NCBI GenBank assembly: GCA_947500585.1
Contig: CANMSN010000001.1
Span: 1-64,000 of the forward strand
Source of the DNA: an uncultured Flavobacteriaceae bacterium
Lineage (GTDB): Bacteria > Bacteroidota > Bacteroidia > Flavobacteriales > Flavobacteriaceae
Direction of reading: 5' to 3'
DNA: 64,000 bases
Shown one piece after another: positions 34,000-42,589 of this stretch. Made by a program: the position numbers and the translations under genes. The notes below the pieces were generated by a model. The model did not search any database, had not been told where the DNA came from, and saw nothing but the letters and a program-made list of their open reading frames with translations. The first letter of the stretch is position 1. The number at the start of each line of letters is the position of its first letter.

Positions 34000-35015
34000 T
34001 GGAACAAACCCGCACACTTACAGATAAACTTTTCCTGATACTTAAAGGTCTTGGCATGGGCGCCGCAAATAAAGTACCTGGAGTTTCTGGTGGTGTGGTT
34101 GCATTTGTAGCTGGTTTTTACGAAGAATTTATTTATTCACTTAAAAAGGTTAATATAAAAGCTTTCAAATTGCTAATTAACGGTAGGTTTAAAAGTTTTT
34201 TCAATTACATCAATGGACGCTTTTTGGGCTTGCTGTTTTTAGGAATGATTATAAGTTATTTTAGTATTTCTAAGGTTTTAGACTATCTCATAAAGTATTT
34301 TGAACTCTATGTTTGGAGTGTATTTTTCGGCATGATAATAGGCTCAATTTATTATATCAATAAAGATTTTAGAGACTGGAATTACAAAACATATACAGCG
34401 TTAGCCATAGGAATTATAATTGGTGTTGGAATTAGTTTTTTAAACCCAGCAAAAGAAAATGACAACCTGTGGTTTGTGTTTTTTTGTGGAATTATAAGTG
34501 TTTCGGGCATGACCTTACCTGGGTTTTCAGGATCGTTTATTCTTATCCTTTTAGGAAATTATGTACTTCTTCTAGTTGATTCAGTTAACGCCTTGTATGA
34601 TACTGCTTATGAGTTTTTTGGTGGTAATTTTAGTTTTGTAGATAACCCCCAACGCTTACGCCATTTAAAAGTGCTCGCCGTATTTACTTTAGGTTCAGTA
34701 ACTGGGTTAGTTACCTTTTCGCATCTATTAAGCTATATTTTAAAACATTATAAAAGCATTACACTTTCAGCTATTATTGGATTTATAATAGGGTCTTTGG
34801 GTGTTGTATGGCCTTGGAAAAAAACCATTTACAAAATGAATCTAGACGGTACATTTTTATTAGATTCTACAGGTGAAAAAATTATACAAAATTACAAACG
34901 CTACACTCCAGAATTAAATACCGAAACGTATTATGCAATCGCATTTATTTTTATAGGTATTGCTATTGTTCTAACATTGGAGATTTACGGACAGAAAACT
35001 AGAAAAACAAAATGA
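33999..35015 (+). CDS. DUF368 membrane protein, PopT-like undecaprenyl-phosphate translocase (copy 2)
   Basis: A 338-residue paralogue of the preceding gene, with GLGMGAANKVPGVSGGVVAFVAGFYEEFI at the N-terminus and MTLPGFSGSFILILLGNYVLLL in the second half. The GAAN in place of GAAD and other differences indicate long divergence, not a recent duplication. It overlaps copy 1 by one base and aroE by four (ATGA). Two adjacent copies may form a heteromer or differ in carrier specificity; this is inference. Confidence 0.88.
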   Translation: MEQTRTLTDKLFLILKGLGMGAANKVPGVSGGVVAFVAGFYEEFIYSLKKVNIKAFKLLINGRFKSFFNYINGRFLGLLFLGMIISYFSISKVLDYLIKYFELYVWSVFFGMIIGSIYYINKDFRDWNYKTYTALAIGIIIGVGISFLNPAKENDNLWFVFFCGIISVSGMTLPGFSGSFILILLGNYVLLLVDSVNALYDTAYEFFGGNFSFVDNPQRLRHLKVLAVFTLGSVTGLVTFSHLLSYILKHYKSITLSAIIGFIIGSLGVVWPWKKTIYKMNLDGTFLLDSTGEKIIQNYKRYTPELNTETYYAIAFIFIGIAIVLTLEIYGQKTRKTK

Positions 35016-35758
35016 AAAAATTAGGCCTTTTAGGAAAAGATATATCGTATTCATTTTCAAGAACATACTTTAAGAAAAAGTTTGAAGATGAAAATATTGA
35101 AAACATAACCTACGGAAATTTCGATATCGAATCCATCGATTTATTCCCATCAATAATAAAAAACACCGAAGGTTTAAAAGGTCTAAATGTAACAATTCCT
35201 TATAAACAAGAGGTCATGCCTTTTCTAAATAAAGTAAACAAAAAAGCTAAGGCAATCGGAGCTGTAAACACCATTAAAATTACTAAAAAAGGAAAGTTAA
35301 TTGGTTACAATACAGATTATTATGGGTTTTCAAAATCTTTAGAGCCGCTCTTAAAATCGCATCATATGAGTGCTTTAATTTTAGGAACAGGTGGCGCAAG
35401 TAAAGCCGTAGCTTATAGTTTAAAAAAACTTAATATTCCATATCATTACGTTTCCAGAAAAAAAACAGAAAACGTAAGTTATACCTACGAAACCTTGACT
35501 GAAAGTATCGTTAGACAGCATAAAGTAATAATAAACTGTACACCATTGGGTACATTCCCTAATATTGACGATTGCCCAAATATTCCATATAATGGTATTA
35601 CAAATCATCATATTTTATTCGATTTAATATACAATCCAGAAGAAACTACCTTTTTAAAACGTGGTAAAGCAAAAGGTGCTACCATAAAAAATGGCCTAAG
35701 AATGCTTGAATTACAAGCCGAAAAGTCTTGGTCTATCTGGAAATTAAATAAAAAATAA
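35012..35758 (+). CDS. aroE: Shikimate dehydrogenase
   Basis: A 248-residue NADPH-dependent enzyme reducing 3-dehydroshikimate in the chorismate pathway. KLGLLGKDISYSFSRTYF (substrate Ser pair), LKGLNVTIPYKQEVMPFL (catalytic Lys), AIGAVNTIK, YNTDYYGF, the nucleotide motif LGTGGASKAVAYSL, NCTPLGTFP, and FDLIYNPEETTFLKRGKAKGATIKNGLRMLELQAEKSW are in the expected order. At 248 residues it is a little shorter than the 270 of E. coli. It overlaps the upstream DUF368 gene by four bases. Confidence 0.95.
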   Translation: MKKLGLLGKDISYSFSRTYFKKKFEDENIENITYGNFDIESIDLFPSIIKNTEGLKGLNVTIPYKQEVMPFLNKVNKKAKAIGAVNTIKITKKGKLIGYNTDYYGFSKSLEPLLKSHHMSALILGTGGASKAVAYSLKKLNIPYHYVSRKKTENVSYTYETLTESIVRQHKVIINCTPLGTFPNIDDCPNIPYNGITNHHILFDLIYNPEETTFLKRGKAKGATIKNGLRMLELQAEKSWSIWKLNKK

Positions 35759-35857
35759 ATTTTTATTATTTAAAAGCATACCTTCTACTTTGGTAAATAC
35801 TAGACTTGTTAGTATCTTTAATGCTACTTAATATAACGAACCCTAAACATTTTTAAA

Positions 35858-37915
35858 ATGTCTGAGATTAATAAACTGCCAAACGCAGAAGGAGCTGAAG
35901 AAATAAACGACACTAATAATGAGTCATTAGATATTAATCCTAATGATAATTTACCTTTAGAAACAGATCAACCTGAGGACACTAAAAACTCAGAAAAAGA
36001 GCTTACTGTTGATGAAGATTCTCAGCCTGAAAACAATCCAGATGAAAGCCAAAATGTAGAAACTGAAGTTTTAAATAAAGACGTTTCTGAAGAAAAAACA
36101 GCATCAAACGAACATGACGAAGTCATAAATGAAATTGAAGAATCTAATGCAGAAGACGCAGAAGATGAAGGCAATAAAGACCGCCATACTATTGAGGAAA
36201 AAGAATATGATAGTATGTCGCTTGAGGCATTAGCTATAGAGTTAGAAAAACTTCTTAAAAATGAAAAAGTACAGGCCATAAAAAAGCATGTAGATAATAT
36301 AAATAATGTATTCAAAACTAAATTTCAAGCATTAATAGACGAGAAAAAAGAAGAATTTTTAAATGATGGTGGCAATGAAATCGATTTTTATTATGCTTCA
36401 CCTGTTCAAAAACGATTCAAAGAAGCTTATCGAGGCTATCGTAATAAACTTAATGAGCATTATAAAGGCTTAGAGAAAAACTTAAAACAAAATTTAGCTG
36501 ATAAACTTGAAATAATTGAAGAACTTAAAGGACTTGTTAACGTAGAGGAAAATATAAATACGACTTACAAACACTTTAAAGAATTACAAGAACGTTGGAG
36601 AAATACTGGTCCTATTCCTAGAGACAAGTACAATAATGCATGGAATAGTTATCATCATCATGTAGAAATGTTTTATGACTTTTTGCATTTAAATAGAGAC
36701 TTACGCGACTTAGATTTTAAACATAATTTAGAAAAGAAATTATTAATTATAGAACGTGCTGAAGAATTAGCCAAAGACGATAATGTTATGCGTTCTTTCA
36801 GAGAATTACAAGAGCTTCATAAAATGTGGAAAGAAGAACTTGGACCAGTTGATAGAGAACACAGAGAAAAAATTTGGGATAGATTTAAAGCTGCAACAAA
36901 AATAATTAATGATAAACGTCAAATATATTATCAAGAAATTGATAAAGTTTATGAGAAGAACCTTGAAAACAAGCTAGAAATTATAGCAAATATTGAGACT
37001 ATAAACACTCAGGAAACCAATTCGCATAGTAGTTGGCAAAAGAAAATTAAAGATATTGAAGAATTACGAAATCAGTTTTTTAATGCGGGTAAAGTGCCAA
37101 TAAAGGTTAATGAAGCAACTTGGGCTAAATTTAAAGACGCTGTTAGAACCTTTAACAAACAGAAAAACGCCTTCTATAAAGGACTTAAAAAAGACCAATA
37201 CACCAATCTTCAAAAGAAATTAGAACTTATAAAAATTGCTGAAGACAATAAAAACAGTGACGATTTTGATGTTACCACACCTTTGATGAAAAAAATTCAA
37301 AGCGATTGGAAAAAAATTGGTCATGTACCTAGAAAAGATAGTGATAAAATTTGGAAGCAATTCAAAGCTGCTTGTAATCATTATTTTGATAGAATACATG
37401 CACAACGAAATGCGGCAAACAAAGAAAACATTGACGCCTTCAATAATAAAATTAAGCTGTTAGACACGCTTAAAGCTTTAAAACCTAATAAAGATAAAGA
37501 AGCAGGTATAGCTGAAATAAAAGATTATATAAATAAATGGAAAGACTTAGGACGAGTTCCTAACGACAAACGTTATATTGAAGGTAAATTTCAGAAAACG
37601 GTAGATGAACTGTTATCTAATTTAAAAATGGATAAAAATGAAGTTGAAATGATTAAGTTTGAAAACAAGCTTGATACCATCAACGATCCTGATTCTGATG
37701 ATAATAGAAATTTAGATAACGAACGCTCTTTTATTCGTAAAAGAATTGATGAAGTTAAAAGTCAGATTAATCAATTGGAAAATAATTTACAATTCTTTAC
37801 CAATGTAGATGATGACAACCCGCTAGTTAAAGAGGTGCATACTAACATAAAAAAACATAAGGAAGATTTAAACTTATGGAAAGCTAAGCTTAGAAAGATT
37901 AAAGATCTATATTAG
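35858..37915 (+). CDS. DUF349 protein
   Basis: A 685-residue cytoplasmic protein. The first 115 or so residues are acidic and disordered (many E, D, N, S, T). Residues of about 150-620 contain several DUF349 repeats, each a charged helical hairpin with a W-R/K-x-x-G-P/x-V/I-P-R motif (ELQERWRNTGPIPRDKYNNAW, IQSDWKKIGHVPRKDSDKIWKQFK, KWKDLGRVPNDKRYIE). The C-terminus is a coiled coil. The family is widespread but poorly understood. Its TAG stop codon lies within a heptamer tandem repeat. Confidence 0.88.
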   Translation: MSEINKLPNAEGAEEINDTNNESLDINPNDNLPLETDQPEDTKNSEKELTVDEDSQPENNPDESQNVETEVLNKDVSEEKTASNEHDEVINEIEESNAEDAEDEGNKDRHTIEEKEYDSMSLEALAIELEKLLKNEKVQAIKKHVDNINNVFKTKFQALIDEKKEEFLNDGGNEIDFYYASPVQKRFKEAYRGYRNKLNEHYKGLEKNLKQNLADKLEIIEELKGLVNVEENINTTYKHFKELQERWRNTGPIPRDKYNNAWNSYHHHVEMFYDFLHLNRDLRDLDFKHNLEKKLLIIERAEELAKDDNVMRSFRELQELHKMWKEELGPVDREHREKIWDRFKAATKIINDKRQIYYQEIDKVYEKNLENKLEIIANIETINTQETNSHSSWQKKIKDIEELRNQFFNAGKVPIKVNEATWAKFKDAVRTFNKQKNAFYKGLKKDQYTNLQKKLELIKIAEDNKNSDDFDVTTPLMKKIQSDWKKIGHVPRKDSDKIWKQFKAACNHYFDRIHAQRNAANKENIDAFNNKIKLLDTLKALKPNKDKEAGIAEIKDYINKWKDLGRVPNDKRYIEGKFQKTVDELLSNLKMDKNEVEMIKFENKLDTINDPDSDDNRNLDNERSFIRKRIDEVKSQINQLENNLQFFTNVDDDNPLVKEVHTNIKKHKEDLNLWKAKLRKIKDLY

Positions 37916-37950
37916 CTGTTAGCTGTTAGCTGTTAGCTGTTAGCTGTTAG
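37913..37950 (+). repeat. Heptanucleotide tandem repeat (TAGCTGT)
   Basis: Five perfect copies of TAGCTGT plus a partial TAG begin at the stop codon of the DUF349 gene and end eight bases before the stop codon of mazG. The unit is not a multiple of three, but since it lies after the stop, copy changes would not alter either protein. It may act as a variable spacer between converging genes. Confidence 0.95.
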
Positions 37951-37957
37951 TTGAAAA

Positions 37958-38731
37958 CTACAACTTTTTGGCCTCTTCCCAAAACACATCCATTTCGGCT
38001 AAGGTCATGTCTTTAAGAGGTTTGTTTAAGGCTTTGGCTTTACTTTCCAGATACTGGAAACGTTTAGAGAATTTTTTATTGGTACGCTCTAAAGCGTTTT
38101 CTGGATTGATATTTAAAAAGCGTGCGTAGTTTACCATCGAGAATATGACGTCTCCAAATTCGCTTTCCATGTTGTCTTGGTCGCCCAATTGTACTTCGGC
38201 TTTAAACTCATTGAGCTCCTCCTCTACTTTTTCCCAAACTTGATTGGGTGCTTCCCAATCAAAACCAACACCTGCAACTTTTTCTTGAATTCTATTGGCT
38301 TTTACTAAGGCAGGTAAACTTTTTGGAACACCTTCCAACACACTTGTTTTACCTTCTTTAAGTTTTAGGTTTTCCCAATTGCGTTTTACATCATCTTCGT
38401 TTTCTACTTTTACATCACTGTAAATATGTGGATGTCTGCTTATTAGTTTTTCACAAATACCGTTACATACATCGGCAATATCAAAATCTTTAGTTTCACT
38501 TCCTATTTTAGCGTAAAACACAATATGCAATAACACATCGCCTAACTCTTTTTTTACTTCTTCTAAATCTTTATCTAAAATGGCATCTCCAAGTTCATAA
38601 GTTTCTTCTATGGTTAAGTGACGTAAAGTTTCCATAGTTTGCTTTTTATCCCACGGACATTGCTCACGCAACTCGTCCATAATGGTTAATAATCTATCAA
38701 AAGCTTTTAACTGATCTTGTCTGGAGTTCAT
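37958..38731 (-). CDS. mazG: Nucleoside triphosphate pyrophosphohydrolase
   Basis: A 257-residue all-alpha NTP pyrophosphohydrolase with two MazG domains, as in E. coli. The first carries LREQCPWDKKQTMETLRHLTIEETYELGDAILDKDLEEVKKELGDVLLHIVFYAKI with the EExxE-ELGD metal signature; the second carries KVEEELNEFKAE...MESEFGDVIFSMVNYAR. It removes non-canonical or excess nucleotides. It converges on the DUF349 gene. Confidence 0.95.
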   Translation of the reverse strand: MNSRQDQLKAFDRLLTIMDELREQCPWDKKQTMETLRHLTIEETYELGDAILDKDLEEVKKELGDVLLHIVFYAKIGSETKDFDIADVCNGICEKLISRHPHIYSDVKVENEDDVKRNWENLKLKEGKTSVLEGVPKSLPALVKANRIQEKVAGVGFDWEAPNQVWEKVEEELNEFKAEVQLGDQDNMESEFGDVIFSMVNYARFLNINPENALERTNKKFSKRFQYLESKAKALNKPLKDMTLAEMDVFWEEAKKL

Positions 38732-38886
38732 TATTTTGAAGTTTTTTCAAAAATACGATTTTGACAGATTTAATTGTTTTTATTAACCACTTGAATTTGT
38801 GAGTAAAAAACGATAGATTAGTTTAATATTGGGTATAGATATTAAAACAATTTTATATCCGCGAAATACTAGCTTAAAGTAGAGAG

Positions 38887-39753
38887 ATGACATTAGTAAT
38901 TGGACGAATAACTCAAGGCATATTAAGAATCGATAGTGATTCAAAAATTACTAATCCGAAAATAGCTTCTAACCGAAATAGTATTTTTTCTGGATTATTA
39001 AAAACAATTATTCTAAACCCAAGACTTTGCATTTCATATGCTGGAGGAGTTGACTCAGCTCAAGGAGCAGTTGAGGAAGTTTATAAAATAAAAGAACAAA
39101 CTATTAGCAATGTAAAAAAGTTACTTATTGATATAAACAAAGCATCGAATTATGAAACAGACTTTCTAATTGGCTCTTTAGAAAATCAACCTTTACTTTA
39201 TAAAATTTCTAATGGAGAAATTAATCCAACCAATCAAAATCATTGGATTGGAGATATTTCAGGATTTAATGCTTTTCAAAGAAACTTTATTTCAAATTTA
39301 AAAAGTACTGATCCAAAACACATTTTAGACATTCACTCAAAAGCATTTGAAAATGTTGTTTCAAGTGGAGAAATTGAAAGTATTGGAGGATTCCATATAA
39401 CAGTACATACAACTAAAAAAGGTTTAGAGTATTTAATGAAAATGTCTATAAGTACTGGACAGCCGACTTCATTTACTATTGAAGCTAATCAAGTAGTTCC
39501 AATTCCTTTTGGCAATGCAAAAACTGGTGCTTTTTCTTATAGTTACCTAATATCAAATAATCCTTTTCATCCTGCAATTGGAATACACTTTCCGATGGGT
39601 AATTTCGGCACTTTATACTATCCTCGACTGACAAGACAAATTTTAATATTAAAAAACGTTGACCCATTCCAATTTGCAAAAAGAGTAAAAGAAGACTTCA
39701 AAATAGATTTAACTGGAATGGTTAAAAATGGTGATTATATGACAATGATTTAA
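38887..39753 (+). CDS. Orphan proteasome-like (Ntn-hydrolase fold) protein
   Basis: A 288-residue protein that no standard bacterial family explains, but whose layout follows proteasome beta subunits. Thr2 comes directly after Met, so Met removal would expose an N-terminal Thr, as in HslV. Asp18 (IDSDSKIT) matches proteasome Asp17, and Lys39 in LKTIILNPRLCISYAGG matches Lys33 in KIIEINPYL..AGG. Strands then recur as FLIGSLENQPLLYKISNGEI, WIGDISGFNAFQRNF and GGFHITVHTTKKGLEYL, the usual order. It has no signal peptide and no adjacent ATPase. Base use is like its neighbours. It sits alone beside a repeat island, which suggests an accessory gene. Fold fairly likely; function unknown. Confidence 0.7.
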   Translation: MTLVIGRITQGILRIDSDSKITNPKIASNRNSIFSGLLKTIILNPRLCISYAGGVDSAQGAVEEVYKIKEQTISNVKKLLIDINKASNYETDFLIGSLENQPLLYKISNGEINPTNQNHWIGDISGFNAFQRNFISNLKSTDPKHILDIHSKAFENVVSSGEIESIGGFHITVHTTKKGLEYLMKMSISTGQPTSFTIEANQVVPIPFGNAKTGAFSYSYLISNNPFHPAIGIHFPMGNFGTLYYPRLTRQILILKNVDPFQFAKRVKEDFKIDLTGMVKNGDYMTMI

Positions 39754-40044
39754 TCCAAAAAAGTTTGACAACACCATGTTTAATTAATTACATTAAACAA
39801 CTCTCTCCAAAAAACAAAACTATTTTCAGCTTAAAAACAAAACCAGCAAATTGGTGCCTTAGGAATTCTAGTGGCATCCTTTTTTTTATAAGCAAAAAAT
39901 GCACCTTGTTTAGAACTAAAATTTAACAGATAGCCGCGTCGTTCCTCCTCGCTATGAAGAAAAAAAAGATATAACCCTTCGACTACGCTCAGGATGAACT
40001 CAAGCCCGCACCTAGTGGTAACAACCAAAAAAATTTAAATAAAA
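39754..40044. repeat. Repeat island between the Ntn-hydrolase gene and aconitase
   Basis: No gene is supported here. It contains GTGGCATCCTTTTTTTTAT (from 39871) with a following GATAGCC (39929-39935), which matches an element at about 51800-51920; AGATAGCCGCGTCGTTCC (from 39929), similar to the end of the 13431-13737 island; and CTTCGACTACGCTCAGGATG (from 39978), related to 13599-13621 by transitions only. It seems to be a scar of dispersed repeats. A 65-codon minus-strand frame over it is rejected as a gene. Confidence 0.6.
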
Positions 40045-40077
40045 AGACCTGTCAGGTTTTAAAAACCTAACAGGTCT
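40045..40077 (-). terminator. Terminator of the aconitase gene
   Basis: AGACCTGT.AGGTTTT (40045-40060) pairs with AAAACCT.ACAGGTCT (40062-40077). On the minus strand the odd pair becomes G-U and the stem is followed by TTTTTA, making a strong terminator after aconitase. Confidence 0.85.
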
Positions 40078-40099
40078 ATGTAACATGTTTGATATATTG

Positions 40100-42367
40100 T
40101 TATGCGTTTTGCTTCTTAATTAAATTAAGCGCAGAACCTTCATTATACCATGCTATTTGAGCATCGTTGTAAGTATGGTTCAATTTAATAAGATCTTTTG
40201 ATCCATCATCGTGAACTGCTTCTAGCGTTAATTGTTTTCCTGGAGCAAATTCATTTAAATCGATAAAATTAAATGTATCGTTCTCTTGAATTAAGTCGTA
40301 ATCGCTTTCATTAGCAAAAGTTAAACCTAACATCCCTTGTTTTTTAAGGTTTGTTTCATGAATACGTGCAAACGATTTTACAATAACCGCAGCAACACCC
40401 AAATGACGTGGTTGCATTGCAGCATGCTCTCTAGAAGAACCCTCACCGTAGTTATGATCGCCAACTACTATGGTTTTTATACCTGCTTTTTTGTACTCAC
40501 GTTGCACATCAGGAACTCCACCATAATCACCAGTTAATTGGTTTTTAACAAAATTTGTTTTTTGGTTGAATGCGTTAACAGCACCAATTAAAGTATTGTT
40601 CGCAATATTATCTAGATGACCTCTGAAACGTAACCAAGGGCCTGCCATAGAAATATGATCGGTAGTACATTTTCCAAAAGCCTTGATTAATAGTTTTGCA
40701 CCTGTAATTGAATTTCCTATAGGTGTAAAAGGTTCTAAAAGTTGTAAACGTTCAGAATCTTCTGCTACTTTTACTTGAACATGGCTACCATCTGCTTCTG
40801 GTGCTAAATACCCGTTATCATCTACTCCAAAACCTTTTGGTGGTAACTCCCATCCTGTTGGCTCATCGAACATCACTTCTTTTCCGTCTTCGTTGATTAA
40901 CTTATCTGTTAACGGATTGAAATCTAAACGACCCGCAACGGCTATTGCTGCAGTTAATTCTGGAGATGCAACAAAGGCATGTGTATTTGGGTTTCCATCG
41001 GCACGCTTTGCAAAGTTTCTATTAAAAGAATGTACGATGCTATTTTTTGGAGCGTTTTTAGGATCTGAATATCTTGCCCATTGCCCAATACATGGTCCGC
41101 ATGCATTGGTAAATATTTTAGCATCTAAGTTTTCAAAAATTCCAAGAATACCATCACGTTCTGCTGTGTAGCGTACTTGCTCTGATCCTGGATTGATTCC
41201 TAATTCGGCTTTCATTTTTAAACCTTTATCTAACGCTTGTTGAGCAATAGAAGATGCTCTTGATAAATCTTCGTAAGATGAATTTGTACAAGAACCGATT
41301 AAGCCCCACTCTACCTTTAAAGGCCAATCGTTTTTAGTGGCTTTTTCAGTCATGGCCTTACCAACTGTTGTTGATAAATCTGGAGTAAAAGGCCCATTTA
41401 ATAAAGGCCCTAATTCTGATAAATTAATTTCAATAACTTGATCGAAGTATTGCTCTGGGTTTGCATATACTTCAGCATCAGCAGTCAAATGTGCTTTAAC
41501 TTGGTTTGCTGCGTCTGCAACATCAGCTCTATCTGTAGCACGTAAATAACGCTCCATAGAGTCATCATAACCAAAAGTAGACGTCGTTGCTCCTATTTCA
41601 GCTCCCATATTACAAATAGTTCCTTTTCCTGTACAAGACATGGATAATGCTCCAGGACCGAAATATTCGACAATAGCTCCAGTTCCACCTTTTACAGTAA
41701 GAATTTCTGCTACTTTTAGAATGACATCTTTTGGTGCTGTCCAACCAGATAATTTTCCAGTTAATTTCACACCTATCAATTTTGGGAACTTTAATTCCCA
41801 AGCCATACCTGCCATAACATCTACAGCATCAGCTCCACCAACACCAATAGCAACCATACCTAATCCGCCTGCATTTACAGTATGCGAATCGGTACCAATC
41901 ATCATACCACCTGGAAATGCATAATTTTCTAAAACTACTTGGTGAATAATACCTGCACCTGGTTTCCAAAAACCAATTCCGTATTTATTTGATACTGATT
42001 CTAAAAAGTTAAAAACTTCGCTACTTACGCTATTGGCATGTTTTAAATCAGCAGAAGCTCCATCTTTGGCTTGTATTAAGTGGTCACAATGCACCGTTGT
42101 TGGTACTGCTACTTTACTTTTTCCTGCCTGCATGAATTGCAATAAAGCCATTTGTGCAGTAGCATCTTGACATGCGATTCTATCTGGTGCAAAATCTACA
42201 TAATCCTTTCCTCTTGTAAATGCTGTTGTAGGTGTACCATCCCAAATATGAGAATATAAAATCTTTTCAGATAGTGTTAGCGGTTTCCCTACAATCTCAC
42301 GTGCTTTGTCAACACGGTCAGCCATTTTGGTGTAAACACCTTTGATCATATCGATGTCAAATGCCAT
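40100..42367 (-). CDS. acn: Aconitate hydratase
   Basis: A 755-residue tricarboxylic-acid-cycle enzyme of the mitochondrial aconitase type, with the swivelling domain at the C-terminus (not the AcnB order). The [4Fe-4S] ligands are visible in [15 protein letters not shown] and [40 protein letters not shown] and [49 protein letters not shown] are typical. It interconverts citrate and isocitrate. The gene stands alone with a strong terminator. Confidence 0.96.
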   Translation of the reverse strand: MAFDIDMIKGVYTKMADRVDKAREIVGKPLTLSEKILYSHIWDGTPTTAFTRGKDYVDFAPDRIACQDATAQMALLQFMQAGKSKVAVPTTVHCDHLIQAKDGASADLKHANSVSSEVFNFLESVSNKYGIGFWKPGAGIIHQVVLENYAFPGGMMIGTDSHTVNAGGLGMVAIGVGGADAVDVMAGMAWELKFPKLIGVKLTGKLSGWTAPKDVILKVAEILTVKGGTGAIVEYFGPGALSMSCTGKGTICNMGAEIGATTSTFGYDDSMERYLRATDRADVADAANQVKAHLTADAEVYANPEQYFDQVIEINLSELGPLLNGPFTPDLSTTVGKAMTEKATKNDWPLKVEWGLIGSCTNSSYEDLSRASSIAQQALDKGLKMKAELGINPGSEQVRYTAERDGILGIFENLDAKIFTNACGPCIGQWARYSDPKNAPKNSIVHSFNRNFAKRADGNPNTHAFVASPELTAAIAVAGRLDFNPLTDKLINEDGKEVMFDEPTGWELPPKGFGVDDNGYLAPEADGSHVQVKVAEDSERLQLLEPFTPIGNSITGAKLLIKAFGKCTTDHISMAGPWLRFRGHLDNIANNTLIGAVNAFNQKTNFVKNQLTGDYGGVPDVQREYKKAGIKTIVVGDHNYGEGSSREHAAMQPRHLGVAAVIVKSFARIHETNLKKQGMLGLTFANESDYDLIQENDTFNFIDLNEFAPGKQLTLEAVHDDGSKDLIKLNHTYNDAQIAWYNEGSALNLIKKQNA

Positions 42368-42562
42368 ATGTTTTGTTTTAAGTTTTAATTTGTTAAAAAG
42401 TAACGCAAGTTACTAAAATAATACAAAGATTTAAAAATAAAGATGCTGTAACAAGTAGTAATGATACTTATTTATTATTGTATCATTATTTGAACATATC
42501 GTTGTGTTTCTTTTAGTTGTAAATAACTATTTCTATTGAATTAATAATTTAGGATTTATTAA

Positions 42563-42570
42563 TACCTTTG
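42563..42570 (+). promoter_or_regulatory. -7 promoter element of the polytopic membrane protein gene
   Basis: TACCTTTG matches TAnnTTTG, 20 bases upstream of the ATG at 42590. No -33 TTG at standard distance. Confidence 0.35.
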
Positions 42571-42589
42571 AAACAAACCAAATAACGGA

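Noticed and set aside
37913-37950. Heptamer array considered as a CRISPR or origin repeat
   Set aside because: Units are contiguous with no spacers, too short for CRISPR, and no DnaA boxes or replication genes are adjacent.
39831-40028. A 65-codon minus-strand reading frame
   Set aside because: It runs across dispersed repeat fragments and has no protein-like features.
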